The position numbers and the translations under genes are program-made. The notes under the pieces were generated by a model. The model was not told the origin of the DNA, made no database searches, and saw only the letters and a program-made list of their open reading frames with translations. DNA of 64,000 nucleotides from Psychrobacter glacincola (lineage in GTDB: Bacteria; Pseudomonadota; Gammaproteobacteria; Pseudomonadales; Moraxellaceae). Shown here one piece after another: positions 27,239-37,398 of this stretch (position 1 is the stretch's first letter; each line of letters opens with the position of its first letter). The DNA lies in contig NZ_CAJGZH010000002.1 of the NCBI RefSeq assembly GCF_904846075.1, positions 930,001 through 994,000 on the forward strand, read 5' to 3'.

Positions 27239-30200
27239 ATGTTTTCAAGGTTTTTTCATCTTATCTATAACCCAAGAGTATTATTGGCGCTGGGGCTCAT
27301 AGTCGCCCTAGTCTTACTTTATGATTATGTGACTATTAAAACCTTTGTCATACTCATTGGCGTCCTAATCACATGTACGGTGCTGGGGGCGCTTGGCTAT
27401 TACCTGTGGAAAAAACGTAAGCTTGCCTCAGATGAGCTGGCAAACTTAGTGGAGGATAATGGCAACGAGAGCCAAGGTGACGATAGCCTTCATGTGGCCA
27501 AAGATGAAAACGCTCAAGAAGTGCAAGCGCTACGTCAGCAAATGCAAGATGCCATTAAAACCATTCGCAAATCAAAGATAGGCGATCAAACAGGCAAAGC
27601 GGCGTTATATGAGCTGCCCTGGTATATGGTCATTGGTAATCCCGCGGCAGGCAAAAGCTCTGCAGTGCTACACTCTGGCTTAAAATTTCCCTTTATGGAA
27701 CAAGGTAACAAGCTATCCGTTAAAGGCGTCGGCGGTACACGTAACTGCGATTGGTTTTTTTCGACTGAAGGTATTTTGCTCGACACCGCAGGACGTTACT
27801 CCGTTTATGAAGAAGATCGCTCAGAATGGTTGTCATTTTTAAGCCTACTCAAAAAGAATCGACCTAAAGCACCGATCAATGGCATCATCATCGCGGTCAG
27901 TATCGCCGAACTCACCAAAAATGACCCAAACTATGCCTTGGATTTGGCCAAGAATCTGCGCAGCCGTGTGCAAGACTTAACTGAACAGTTAGAAGTTTAT
28001 GCGCCTGTCTATGTGGTCTTTACTAAAATGGATTTGATTTCAGGCTTCCGTGACTTCTTTAATGACTATGAGCAAGAAGAGCGCAGCCAAGTATGGGGCG
28101 CGACCATCCCCTACCCTGAAGACCCAGAAAACATCAATATTACTGACGTATTCGAAGAACATTTTGGCGTATTGGTCAATGGTTTGAAAGATTTGAGCAC
28201 CACTAAGCTATCCTTACGTCATCAGCGCACGGTATCTCCCAGTCTAATGACTTTCCCAATGGAGTTTCAGTCATTACGTCCCATGATACGGACGCTGATG
28301 CATGCTTTGTTTGAGGACAACCCTTTCCAATTTAAGCCCATATTGCGTGGCTTTTACTTTACCAGCGCCTTGCAGGACGGGCAAGTTAGCAGCCAAATGA
28401 CGTTGCAAATGGTACAAAATTACGATTTGCACCCACCTGCGATACCGCTCAATGCGCAGCAAGAAGCCGCAGACAAGCCTTATTTTTTACAAGATCTATT
28501 TTCTAAAGTCATTCTAAAAGACAAGCATTTGGTCAAGCAGCATAAAAACCGACACAAGCGCAGTCATCGTGCGCTTGCGACGCTAGCTGCTGTCGTGACT
28601 TTGTGTGCGGCTGTCGGTCTGTGGACATGGTCTTATGCCAATAATAAACAGCTCACTGAGCGTGTCGTGGCTGACTTACAGCAAGTCGCAGCGCTACAAA
28701 AAAATTCTAACGGTGATCTACAATCCCAGCTTGAGTCGCTCAATATTCTACAAAGTCGAATCGAGCAGCTTGAAGGCTACGAAGACGACAAGCCGCTGTC
28801 TTTGAGATTTGGCCTCTATCAAGGCGATAAGCTTAAGCAAAAATTGCTAGCAGAATATTACAACGGCATCAGCATCATCGTTTTAGCGCCAACCAAACAA
28901 AATATCGAAACGTTTTTGACCGAAGTAAATACCAATGCCGATCAATTAGAAGTCCGTACAGAAGACTCAAGCACTGATGACACCTCTGATGCTGCCGTTA
29001 ATGATGCTTATATCCAGTCGGACCCCACAGACGTTGAAGATGCTTATAATGCGCTCAAGGCTTATCTCATGCTTGGCAATCATGACAATTTAGAGGCCAG
29101 TCATTTGAGTGATCAGATGACCCGTTTTTGGCGCAACTGGCTCGAAGCCAATCGCGCTGACATGCCACGTGACAAGATGATTCGCCAAGCTGAGCGTATC
29201 TTGAGTTTTACCTTGGCTCATGTCGACGACCCCACCTTTCCATTGATCCAAAATGACTTAGGGCTGATAGACAAAACCCGCAGCAATTTATCCAAAGTTA
29301 GCAAAGGCCAACCTGCTCGTGAGCGTGTTTACTCTGAGATTAAAATGCGTGCATCTGCCCGTTTCCCATCGGTCACGGTTGCGCAGATTACGCAAAACAA
29401 TGCTAATGAAGCACTGCTTGGTAGTTATGTCATTTCAGGCACTTTTACTAAAGAAGCATGGGATGCTTTCGTCAGTGATGAGATTGATAAAGCTGCCACT
29501 ACGAGAGTGGTCGCCGATGATTGGGTGTTGGCCACCAGTAGCCAAGATGACCTTACCTTGACGGGCAGTCCTGAACAGATACGACAATATCTGGTCAATC
29601 GCTATAAGCAAGAATATACCAGTGAATGGAAACGTTTTTTATCTCAAGTGTATGTTCGGGATAGCACAGGCTTCGATGATCATGCGGTCTTATTAAACCA
29701 GCTGTCCAATGCCACAGAGTCACCGTTAAAAACCCTGTTTGAGACAGTAGATCGCCAAACTCAATGGGACAATAAAGCGGCTAATCAAGCAGCTGGCAAT
29801 GGTGGCGAATCTCGTCGCTCATTTGTCAATTGGTTTAAGCAAACCATCCTGCGTCAAAGCCCTGCTGAGCTGCGGCAAGCAGAAGCTGCGATGAATAATG
29901 GTGGCAGCTCTAGTAACGCTGCGCCTGTAGCACAAGCAAGCTCAGGTGTGATTGCGCAAGAATTCTCCTCTATACATGCGCTAGTAACGCCAAGAGAAGA
30001 AAATCAGGATCTGTCATTATTAGACAGCTATTTAGTCAGTTTAGGCGATATCAGAACCCGCTTTAATAATATCGCTCGTAGTGACGACATCGGCCCTGAT
30101 GCTTTGTTGTTTGCCTCACAAACCCTTAGCCCCGAAGGCTCAGAGTTAACCAAATCTCTACAAATATTAGATGAGCAGATCCTAAGTCAAGCCAACTCTG

Positions 30201-31285
30201 AAATAAAACAACTGGTTCGTCCGTTGTTGAGTGAGCCACTGACTCGTTCATTTAATATGCTGCTGACGCCCACTAAAGCAGAGATTAATAAAGTTTGGAA
30301 AGCACAGGTCTATAAGCCTTTCCTCGATAACCTAGGCAGTAAGTATCCCTTTACCGCCAATGCAAACTTAGAAGCGACGCCTGCAGAGATCGGTCAATTC
30401 TTCGGCGAAGATGGCTATGTGGCGCGATTCGTCAACGAAACGTTATCGCCCTTTATCATTCGCCGCGGCGATCAAATCTCCAGTAAAATCTGGAATGGTG
30501 CAGGTCTGGGTCTTAATCCGCAGTTTGTTGCTGATTTTGGCCGTTACTTTACCAATTATATGGGCAGCAATAGCACAGGCGCTGCTGGTGCGAATAATAC
30601 TGGTGGCGCTGCCAATCAAACCACTTTTCAAATTATGCCATTACCCGTCAGCGGTTTGACTGAATATACCATTGTAGTCGATGGTCAACAGTTGCGTTAT
30701 CGCATGGGTACTCAAGCGTGGACAACGTTTGTATGGCCAAATCCAAGTAGCCAACCTGGTGCCAGTATTCGCGCCAAGGACTATGATGGCAGAGACTTTA
30801 CTGTCTTTGAAGAAGCAGGCAGCTTTGGGGTAGAAAGGCTCATTAACAGTGCACGCCGTACTGAACTTGGCAATGATATCTTTGAGATGGCATGGTCTGG
30901 TGACGGTATCACTATCTCTGTACGCTTTAGAATCATCAGCGGCAGCGGCAGTAGTACCACTACCGGTCAAGGTCGCTCTACCAATCCCTTTACTGGCATG
31001 AAACTACCAGAGGAGATTATTGCCCTTGGTGTCACACGTACAGCAAGGCCAATTTCTGATAATAATGCTGTTGATGGCGATACTCCTAATGCGGGTTCTG
31101 GCACCAATCAGCCAGTACCGACTGGCGAGCAAAATACAAGCAATGTCACGCCGCCTGCCCGTGTATCTACTGTAGTCCCTAATACCAATAGTGAAAACAG
31201 TCCACCAGTACAACCGCCTACTGATACCACGACGGCTACTGATGATCGTTCAGCCGTGACTGAACAGCAGGAGCAAACGCCATGA
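27239..31285 (+). CDS. tssM: T6SS membrane-complex protein TssM (IcmF family)
   Basis: 1348 aa, the main trans-envelope component. Two N-terminal membrane helices lie at about residues 12-33 and 35-55. A cytoplasmic NTPase-like domain follows, with Walker A GNPAAGKSS (133-141), a DTAGRY Walker-B-like motif and TKMD, and then a third helix near 447-465 (ALATLAAVVTLCAAVGLWTW). The long periplasmic part ends with the TssM C-terminal domain, including LRYRMGTQAWTTFVWP and the FRI segment. The last about 110 residues are a Thr/Pro/Asn-rich disordered tail not typical of TssM. The Walker A is intact, so it belongs to the ATP-binding kind. It overlaps tagF by 4 nt (ATGA). Confidence 0.96.
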   Translation: MFSRFFHLIYNPRVLLALGLIVALVLLYDYVTIKTFVILIGVLITCTVLGALGYYLWKKRKLASDELANLVEDNGNESQGDDSLHVAKDENAQEVQALRQQMQDAIKTIRKSKIGDQTGKAALYELPWYMVIGNPAAGKSSAVLHSGLKFPFMEQGNKLSVKGVGGTRNCDWFFSTEGILLDTAGRYSVYEEDRSEWLSFLSLLKKNRPKAPINGIIIAVSIAELTKNDPNYALDLAKNLRSRVQDLTEQLEVYAPVYVVFTKMDLISGFRDFFNDYEQEERSQVWGATIPYPEDPENINITDVFEEHFGVLVNGLKDLSTTKLSLRHQRTVSPSLMTFPMEFQSLRPMIRTLMHALFEDNPFQFKPILRGFYFTSALQDGQVSSQMTLQMVQNYDLHPPAIPLNAQQEAADKPYFLQDLFSKVILKDKHLVKQHKNRHKRSHRALATLAAVVTLCAAVGLWTWSYANNKQLTERVVADLQQVAALQKNSNGDLQSQLESLNILQSRIEQLEGYEDDKPLSLRFGLYQGDKLKQKLLAEYYNGISIIVLAPTKQNIETFLTEVNTNADQLEVRTEDSSTDDTSDAAVNDAYIQSDPTDVEDAYNALKAYLMLGNHDNLEASHLSDQMTRFWRNWLEANRADMPRDKMIRQAERILSFTLAHVDDPTFPLIQNDLGLIDKTRSNLSKVSKGQPARERVYSEIKMRASARFPSVTVAQITQNNANEALLGSYVISGTFTKEAWDAFVSDEIDKAATTRVVADDWVLATSSQDDLTLTGSPEQIRQYLVNRYKQEYTSEWKRFLSQVYVRDSTGFDDHAVLLNQLSNATESPLKTLFETVDRQTQWDNKAANQAAGNGGESRRSFVNWFKQTILRQSPAELRQAEAAMNNGGSSSNAAPVAQASSGVIAQEFSSIHALVTPREENQDLSLLDSYLVSLGDIRTRFNNIARSDDIGPDALLFASQTLSPEGSELTKSLQILDEQILSQANSEIKQLVRPLLSEPLTRSFNMLLTPTKAEINKVWKAQVYKPFLDNLGSKYPFTANANLEATPAEIGQFFGEDGYVARFVNETLSPFIIRRGDQISSKIWNGAGLGLNPQFVADFGRYFTNYMGSNSTGAAGANNTGGAANQTTFQIMPLPVSGLTEYTIVVDGQQLRYRMGTQAWTTFVWPNPSSQPGASIRAKDYDGRDFTVFEEAGSFGVERLINSARRTELGNDIFEMAWSGDGITISVRFRIISGSGSSTTTGQGRSTNPFTGMKLPEEIIALGVTRTARPISDNNAVDGDTPNAGSGTNQPVPTGEQNTSNVTPPARVSTVVPNTNSENSPPVQPPTDTTTATDDRSAVTEQQEQTP

Positions 31286-32262
31286 CTCCAGACTCCTTGC
31301 CTTTAGTATATTTTGGAAAATTGCCTGCTCGCGGGGACTTTGTACGGGCGCGTGCTCATATCTCTGAGACCAATGCCATTGATGAATGGGTCAGCCAAGC
31401 GCTAGCCGTGTCGGAAAGTGTATTTAGCGGAATTCCGATAGACAATGTCAGTAATCATAACTTTGCCTTTTTAAATTTCAGTCATATCGATACTAGAGCT
31501 AATGAGATTATCACCGGTGTTTTGATCCCTAGTCACGATAGTAGCTATAGAAATTACCCATTGATAGGTTTTGGCGTGCTTCATCTCGATAAACCGAAAA
31601 ACTGGATGAACTATCTGCCCGTCAAGTCATCAGCGCTTTGGAATGACACTTATGAAGTTTTAAGTATGGCCAAATCCAAAACTGACAATAGCGATCTGAT
31701 GGAGCATCTCAATCATAGCCAACTCAGCATCGATAACAATGCCAGTACTTACTACTATGATTTTATCAATACCACTACGTTGCATGATATCGCGATCTTA
31801 ATGAACATCGATAAAGCGCAGCTGATACAGCAAATCATTGCCACTGGCCTGTTATTTTTACCGACCTTTACTAAGGGTTTCCATGGCTTGAATAAAGCCA
31901 TCTGCTGGTCACTTACCTCTGATAGAGAAAACTCGATACACATGGCCACTTTTTGGCACGATCTCATCAATGGTTTTTATCAGCCACACCAGCTCTACTT
32001 GAATACCTACTTATATCGTGTCGCTAATTGCTATCGCCTGCTCATTAGTTTTACTAAACCAGATGGACGTATACTCAAGCAAATATCAGAAAGTGAAAAA
32101 ACTTATCCTGAAGATTGGGTGGTCATCGCTCATAGTGACTGGACTCAAGGCTATATCGATGAAGACATTGGGTTGACACGGTTTAATAAAGTATTGTTAC
32201 AAGACAATTTATATCTGTATGATACTAGGCAATTGTTTAAAAAAACTTTTTTAGCACAATAA
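31282..32262 (+). CDS. tagF: T6SS-associated protein TagF
   Basis: 326 aa. TagF-family proteins hold T6SS assembly in check after translation; in Pseudomonas TagF works beside the Fha/PpkA/PppA pathway. The N-terminal signature LPLVYFGKLPARGDFVRAR is diagnostic of the TagF domain, with INEWVSQ-like DEWVSQALAVSESVF and the NYPLIGFGVLHL strand. About 190 further residues form an extra C-terminal region of unknown role. No PppA phosphatase or PpkA kinase is present in the window. Start and stop overlap tssM through ATGA, implying translational coupling. Confidence 0.9.
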   Translation: MTPDSLPLVYFGKLPARGDFVRARAHISETNAIDEWVSQALAVSESVFSGIPIDNVSNHNFAFLNFSHIDTRANEIITGVLIPSHDSSYRNYPLIGFGVLHLDKPKNWMNYLPVKSSALWNDTYEVLSMAKSKTDNSDLMEHLNHSQLSIDNNASTYYYDFINTTTLHDIAILMNIDKAQLIQQIIATGLLFLPTFTKGFHGLNKAICWSLTSDRENSIHMATFWHDLINGFYQPHQLYLNTYLYRVANCYRLLISFTKPDGRILKQISESEKTYPEDWVVIAHSDWTQGYIDEDIGLTRFNKVLLQDNLYLYDTRQLFKKTFLAQ

Positions 32263-32372
32263 ATAATGGCTCACGATAACTGCTGATTTGTAACAGCTGA
32301 TAGTAGCCACCATGCATCATACCCCTGCAATTAGTCACTGCTCAATAATAGACAGATTAAAAAGGTACTTGA

Positions 32373-33209
32373 ATGAAAGTCCTCTCTAGAATGACAAAAC
32401 CCAAGCGAACAAATCACACGAAAAACCTGCTATTAGCCGCCGCTATCACCCTGCCTATGAGCGCCGTTGTATTTGCAGAACATAACGACACTCATGTGAC
32501 AAATAATTCACAAAATGTGCCAGTGGTCATCAAGGGTGTGGTCGCTACCAGCTCAGACAAACAGCAACTGCTCGACAAGCTAAAAGCACAGTATCCTGAT
32601 AAACCTGTCAGAGATGAAATCGAAGTACGTTCGAACATCAGTATACCAACCAACTGGCAACAGATAGCCACGACTATCATTGATAGCGATATCTCTAACA
32701 TTCGTCAAGGGCGTATCGACATTCATGGGACGACCATTAGCTTACATGGCAAGGTAAGCAGCCTTGAACAAAAGCAAGCCATTCAAAACCGTATTCACTC
32801 GCGCCTAACTGATCTCTATCAATTAGAAAATCAGCTGGTCGTGGTAGAAGGTGAACAACGCCTCATAGACGAGACTTTGGGCAACCGTATCGTCGAGTTC
32901 GAGTCTGGTAGCACCAATCTAACGCCGATGGGCCTTGGTATCTTAGACGATATGGCAGGGGTGTTACAGCGAGTAGGTGATAAGCCTGTTCTTATCACCG
33001 GTCATACCGACAATGTCGGCAATTCTACCGCCAATCTTGCCCTATCAAATAAGCGTGCAGAAGCCGTCAAACAATACTTGATCGGTCGAAATATAAATGC
33101 GACTCGTCTCAGTACTACTGGCAAAGGGGACTCAGATCCTATCGCTAGTAACGACAACGAAGAAGGTCGCACTCGCAATCGCCGTATCGAATTTACCCTT
33201 AATGAATAA
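32373..33209 (+). CDS. tagN: T6SS-associated OmpA-family protein TagN
   Basis: 278 aa. A long signal peptide with basic N-region and hydrophobic core ends near VVFAEHND (residues 1-34). A BON-like alpha/beta region follows (IRQGRIDIHGTTISLHGKVSSLEQKQAI), then a C-terminal OmpA peptidoglycan-binding domain with ITGHTDNVGNSTANLALSNKRAEAVKQYL and the ending GRTRNRRIEF. In the Acinetobacter gene order an OmpA-type gene called tagN lies just after tagF, matching this place. It probably anchors the secretion complex to the cell wall. An upstream ATG choice (MTKPKR, six codons later) is possible. Confidence 0.85.
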   Translation: MKVLSRMTKPKRTNHTKNLLLAAAITLPMSAVVFAEHNDTHVTNNSQNVPVVIKGVVATSSDKQQLLDKLKAQYPDKPVRDEIEVRSNISIPTNWQQIATTIIDSDISNIRQGRIDIHGTTISLHGKVSSLEQKQAIQNRIHSRLTDLYQLENQLVVVEGEQRLIDETLGNRIVEFESGSTNLTPMGLGILDDMAGVLQRVGDKPVLITGHTDNVGNSTANLALSNKRAEAVKQYLIGRNINATRLSTTGKGDSDPIASNDNEEGRTRNRRIEFTLNE

Positions 33210-33381
33210 CATCGTTATGTAGAACGTATGACGATAACGGCAACTAAACAATGACGGTTAAGTGCTGATAGCTGGTTTGATAATGCTGAAAAACATACTG
33301 TCATTGCTACTAGAGATATCGATGCTACAAAAAATGCCAATGCCAAAAGAGAGCCACTGCTAAAAAAATAGGGACATAACT

Positions 33382-36060
33382 ATGCTACGCTTGACCAATA
33401 CCGTGCTGCCTATGCATCCTGATCGGCTCTATGCCAGTGAAGGCAGCACTCAAGCGCCCTATCCGAGCGCTCGCCAAGACATCAATGCTCATCGTGCGTG
33501 GCAAGATAAGCTCATGCATAGCGCTGATGAAGCCGATATCATTGCTCAACTAAATCCCAATGGTAATCACCAACACCAGCAGCACGGTATCGACACTTAT
33601 GTGCTACACGTTTATATCCATGAGCGGCATCACCCTCCCTTTACACCATTAACCCACCTCATCGGTAGCCCTCTGACGTTGAGCTTTGATATTCCAAGTG
33701 GCCTAAGCTTTCGCCATCTGTATATAACGGCTGTGCATCAGCTAGATCATGATGGCAGCTACGGCTATTATCGCTTGCTCGCCCAGCCCATCACTTATCG
33801 TCTGCATCAGCATATACGCGGTCATATTGATACTCATTTGACCGTACAAGCGATGGTAGCAGAGCGCACGGCTACGCTGGATATAGAAATAATCGATGAC
33901 AGCAACAATGGTGAAGATGCTAACTGGTCATCAGCACGCATGACCCAGTGGCAAATAAGCGACTGGACACATATTTGCGAGCGGCTCGCGCGTCAAGGGC
34001 TGACAGCCTATCTACGCCATGAGCAAACGGACGAGCATAGTCCACCAAAGCTCGTTATTACATCGCACAGTCCAAGTGATAGCGATGGAATTAGCTTAAA
34101 TATTGGCGCGCTGCGTTACCAGCAAGTGTTACATGACCGTGTCCATGCACCAGTATTGGCATTGAGTGAGCAGGTCATCACCCAGCCAAACTCAGTAACG
34201 ATGCAGCGTTTTAATAGCAGCAGTGTTGCACACCCAACGCAGTCCGCTGACGTTGCGATGAGCCGTAACTCTGATGACATAAGCCATTCGAATAACTACA
34301 CACTCACATTAGACACGCCTGCTGCTTTTGCGCCAGTAACAGATACTGAAACCATAGACGAAGCAACCATCGTGGCAAACAGTCATCAAAGTCAATATAG
34401 CGTCTATCATGCTCTAGCCCATGCTACGGATTTGAGTGTTGCTGATACCTTTATGCTTGTCGATCACAGTGCGCTCAATCAGCACTACCGTGCTACCCAT
34501 ATCGTGCATCTGGCTCGCAATAGTCTAGCGCATGTCACAGGGCTGACCCAAAGCTCACGCCACCAACAGCGTCATGCGTCAACATTAGCAGCTGGCATTC
34601 ATTTGACTCAGCTGCGCCTCATTACCGCTGATACCTCATGGGTCGGTCATCTATATAGCAGACATGCCCTACCGCCGATGACGGGTATCACCGAAATGCA
34701 AAATGAGATGGATAGCCGTAACCATATGACGCCCACGCGCAGCTATTTACTGGATAGCCCTGCCCAGCCTATCAGTCGCCTTGAGGCTCAGGCTGGCGCT
34801 AACTATGGCACCCACTTCACCCATAGAGCGGATGACCAAACCCTGATGCAGTCTATCGGTGATAGCGAGCATCTGATTAATACTGGCAGTTTATTGTCAT
34901 CGACTCGCCCTAGCCTATTTGCCACGGACAACGAACAAGCGATTGAAAGCGGTTATCGCAACACGAGCAATGGTTTATCTGAATGGATGACTGACCACCG
35001 TACAGAACAAGCTTACTCTCAGCTAAAAGTAGACAGTTCTGGGATATCCGCCAGTCTAAAAATGGGGATTATCAATCCATCAGACACAGCCAGGCGTCAA
35101 GGCATCAATGCGGCTACCAATGCCCAAATCAATATAAAATCAGGCGAAGCACTCGTCCTCTCCACTCAACCGCAAACTCATACGCAATCTGGACAGCATA
35201 ACTATCAACAGCACACCCCGACTCTGACCCAAACTACATTAGGTGGTCAGCACTTAGCCGAACGTTTAACACAATTGGCGACAGGGCTTGGACGTCATGT
35301 CAATGACCACAAAGCGATTAAGACGCAGCTTGAGACTATCGCAGAGGAACAGCAAACCAAAACCCATCAAACGACGCCCTACACGCTAATCGATAGCGCA
35401 GCATACAGTGCTTATGCCAGTGACGATACGCTGATTCACAGAAGTATGGGTGAGATGATAACCACCACTCAGCAAGACATGAATATCAGTAGTGGCGATA
35501 GTCATAACCAAGTCAGTAGCGAGTCTCTAAATATCATAGCCGATGGTCAATTTAGCATGACCAATGCCAAAGAGAATATCACCCTCTCCGCCCATACGGG
35601 TAAGCTTGAAGCCACGGCTAAGCAAGATGTCAATATCGCCTCCTCGACCAAAGAGGTTGAGATAGTAGCGACGAATAAGATTACGCTAACAGCGGGTGGT
35701 ACGAGTATTACGCTAGATGGCGGTGATATTACGATTTCGGCGATGCAGTTTACGGAGAAGGCGGGGAAGCATAGTAAGGCTGGGGGCGGAGTTGATGGTC
35801 AATTTGTATCAGGCTTACCTTCTAATATCTTGGACGAACCACCAACCTTTATCGAGCTTAATTATCTACACGATGATGAGACTCCAGTAAGCAGTGCGCC
35901 CTACCGTGTCGAGTTCGCAGATGGCTCTGTCAGAGAAGGCATTTTAGATAAAAATGGCTTTGCTCGTTTAGAAGGTGTGCCTAAGGGTCAAGCTCATGTT
36001 TATTATGGTGAAGACCCTGCTGACTTCAAGCCTGATATAGATATGGAGGATGGTATATGA
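33382..36060 (+). CDS. vgrG: divergent VgrG spike protein with C-terminal beta domain
   Basis: 892 aa. VgrG trimers cap the Hcp tube and carry effectors. The gp27-like part is recognisable from FRHLYITAVHQLDHDGSYGYYRLL and the run DWTHICERLARQGLTAYLRHEQ, which matches the 'ESDLDFLSRLLEEEGI' region. The gp5-like middle is very degenerate and lacks the usual HWDR motif. The spike needle is clear as repeated beta strands (FSMTNAKENITLSAHTGKLEATAKQDV, IVATNKITLTAGGTSITLDGGDITIS) near residues 715-795. After a Gly-rich linker a roughly 75-residue transthyretin-like beta domain (from about 817, with PYRVEFADGSVREGILDKNGFARLEGVP) probably holds the effector. It overlaps the toxin gene by ATGA. Confidence 0.88.
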   Translation: MLRLTNTVLPMHPDRLYASEGSTQAPYPSARQDINAHRAWQDKLMHSADEADIIAQLNPNGNHQHQQHGIDTYVLHVYIHERHHPPFTPLTHLIGSPLTLSFDIPSGLSFRHLYITAVHQLDHDGSYGYYRLLAQPITYRLHQHIRGHIDTHLTVQAMVAERTATLDIEIIDDSNNGEDANWSSARMTQWQISDWTHICERLARQGLTAYLRHEQTDEHSPPKLVITSHSPSDSDGISLNIGALRYQQVLHDRVHAPVLALSEQVITQPNSVTMQRFNSSSVAHPTQSADVAMSRNSDDISHSNNYTLTLDTPAAFAPVTDTETIDEATIVANSHQSQYSVYHALAHATDLSVADTFMLVDHSALNQHYRATHIVHLARNSLAHVTGLTQSSRHQQRHASTLAAGIHLTQLRLITADTSWVGHLYSRHALPPMTGITEMQNEMDSRNHMTPTRSYLLDSPAQPISRLEAQAGANYGTHFTHRADDQTLMQSIGDSEHLINTGSLLSSTRPSLFATDNEQAIESGYRNTSNGLSEWMTDHRTEQAYSQLKVDSSGISASLKMGIINPSDTARRQGINAATNAQINIKSGEALVLSTQPQTHTQSGQHNYQQHTPTLTQTTLGGQHLAERLTQLATGLGRHVNDHKAIKTQLETIAEEQQTKTHQTTPYTLIDSAAYSAYASDDTLIHRSMGEMITTTQQDMNISSGDSHNQVSSESLNIIADGQFSMTNAKENITLSAHTGKLEATAKQDVNIASSTKEVEIVATNKITLTAGGTSITLDGGDITISAMQFTEKAGKHSKAGGGVDGQFVSGLPSNILDEPPTFIELNYLHDDETPVSSAPYRVEFADGSVREGILDKNGFARLEGVPKGQAHVYYGEDPADFKPDIDMEDGI

Positions 36061-37376
36061 GTAGTAATGGCTTTGGCGGCGGCGCACTAGGGATTAGTAA
36101 CATAGGGAAGGATTACACTCCTCAAAAATATAAAAAAGCCAAACAAGAAAAACCCACAGGCTGGTTTGAAGCATTAAAAGAAGAGACAGGTTCGTTTCTA
36201 GCAGGTGAAAACACCTCGTCTTGGGCACTATTTGCTGAAATTGTGATCGGTGCAGTTCCTATTGCAGGACAGCTTATTGATGCTAGAGACATTATTAAAT
36301 CCGTCATGAGCCTTAAAGATAAACCCTCCGATATTACATTATGGTTCTTACTCATAGCAGCATTAATAGGGCTGATACCAGTCTTTGGTGATGCAGTTAA
36401 AAGTGCTATTAAAGCTATCAAGATTGGCGGTAAAAACCCTGCTGATCTATTTGCCTTTATCAGAAAATTTGGTAAAGGTAATGCAGAGCAAGCTTTAAAA
36501 AAAGCGTTAGATGTCAGTAAACTAAAAGGCTTACTTAACAGTATCTTGACCCCTAAGTTTCTCAATAGTTTAAGTAAGTCTAATAAGCAAAAGTTAATTC
36601 AAATTCAAAAAGACTTTGATCGTTTCGCTCAGCAAATTATTAATGAGATAAATGGCTGGTCGAAAATGACACCGGCTACAGCGAGTGTTAATCATGCAGG
36701 CGTTGGTAAAGCTGCTGGCACAAAACCCAGCACAGCCTTAGCTTCAACCAACAGGAACGCTTCTGGTGAAACGGTTAATCATAATAGTAGTATCACGTCG
36801 AGACCTGCTAGAAAAGGAGTTATGAAGCAGCATAAGCCGAAGTGCTTTAAGCCAAGCAAAGACTTAAAAAGCAGATTTTCTAAAGACAGTAAAGCAAATG
36901 CAAAATTTGAGAAAGACTATTATAAACAACTTAAAGGTCAACAAGATGGCATCAATAATTTAACTGTAGATGAGTATCTAGCTGGCCGCGCCTCCTACAA
37001 TAAAAACCAGCGTAAAGGAACAGGAAGTGAGCAGACTAAAGCTAGAAATAAATACGAAAACGATATTTCTGAATCATTACAGAGAAGCTATCGCAAGCAA
37101 GGCAAGACGGCTTCTGAAGCTAAAAAACTAGCGAACAAACGCACTCCTGAAATAATGAAAGACCTGAATGCTCTACATGATCCTGATATGATTGCAGGTG
37201 GTAAAGATAAAATTAATCGACTGGGTCGTGCTGATGTGAATAAGTCCATAGGTGGACAATGGTCTAATAAAGTTGAAGCAAATAGTAGAGTTGCACAGAT
37301 GGATAAAGCCGCTAAAGAAGCTTTAAAACAAGGCGGGCAAACCAAAATGAACGTTGAACTAAATAGATGTAAATAA
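36057..37376 (+). CDS. T6SS effector with Ntox15/Tde-type DNase domain
   Basis: 439 aa. The C-terminal toxin domain starts near Cys263 (CFKPSKDLKSRF) and contains YKQLKGQQDGINNLTVDEYL and the catalytic HxxD motif in LHDPDMIAGG (His374, Asp377), then RLGRADVNKSIGGQW. These are the hallmarks of Ntox15, the DNase fold of the Agrobacterium effectors Tde1 and Tde2. The N-terminal half has two hydrophobic helices (about 60-80 and 95-112) with Gly/Pro, of the kind thought to aid loading or membrane passage, and no PAAR or MIX motif. It is translationally coupled to vgrG, so it is very probably carried by that spike's C-terminal domain. No DUF4123 adaptor gene is present. Base composition is more AT-rich than vgrG. 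Confidence 0.88.
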   Translation: MSSNGFGGGALGISNIGKDYTPQKYKKAKQEKPTGWFEALKEETGSFLAGENTSSWALFAEIVIGAVPIAGQLIDARDIIKSVMSLKDKPSDITLWFLLIAALIGLIPVFGDAVKSAIKAIKIGGKNPADLFAFIRKFGKGNAEQALKKALDVSKLKGLLNSILTPKFLNSLSKSNKQKLIQIQKDFDRFAQQIINEINGWSKMTPATASVNHAGVGKAAGTKPSTALASTNRNASGETVNHNSSITSRPARKGVMKQHKPKCFKPSKDLKSRFSKDSKANAKFEKDYYKQLKGQQDGINNLTVDEYLAGRASYNKNQRKGTGSEQTKARNKYENDISESLQRSYRKQGKTASEAKKLANKRTPEIMKDLNALHDPDMIAGGKDKINRLGRADVNKSIGGQWSNKVEANSRVAQMDKAAKEALKQGGQTKMNVELNRCK

Positions 37377-37398
37377 AATATGACTAAAGGACATTTAA

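Noticed and set aside
30641-30970. 109-codon open frame on the minus strand inside tssM
   Set aside because: It lies wholly within the conserved TssM C-terminal coding region and has no ribosome site or recognisable motif.
33382-36060. 892-aa protein as a hemagglutinin or adhesin because of its repetitive beta C-terminus
   Set aside because: The gp27-like N-terminal pattern, the needle repeats, the position after tagN and the coupled Ntox15 effector all point to VgrG.
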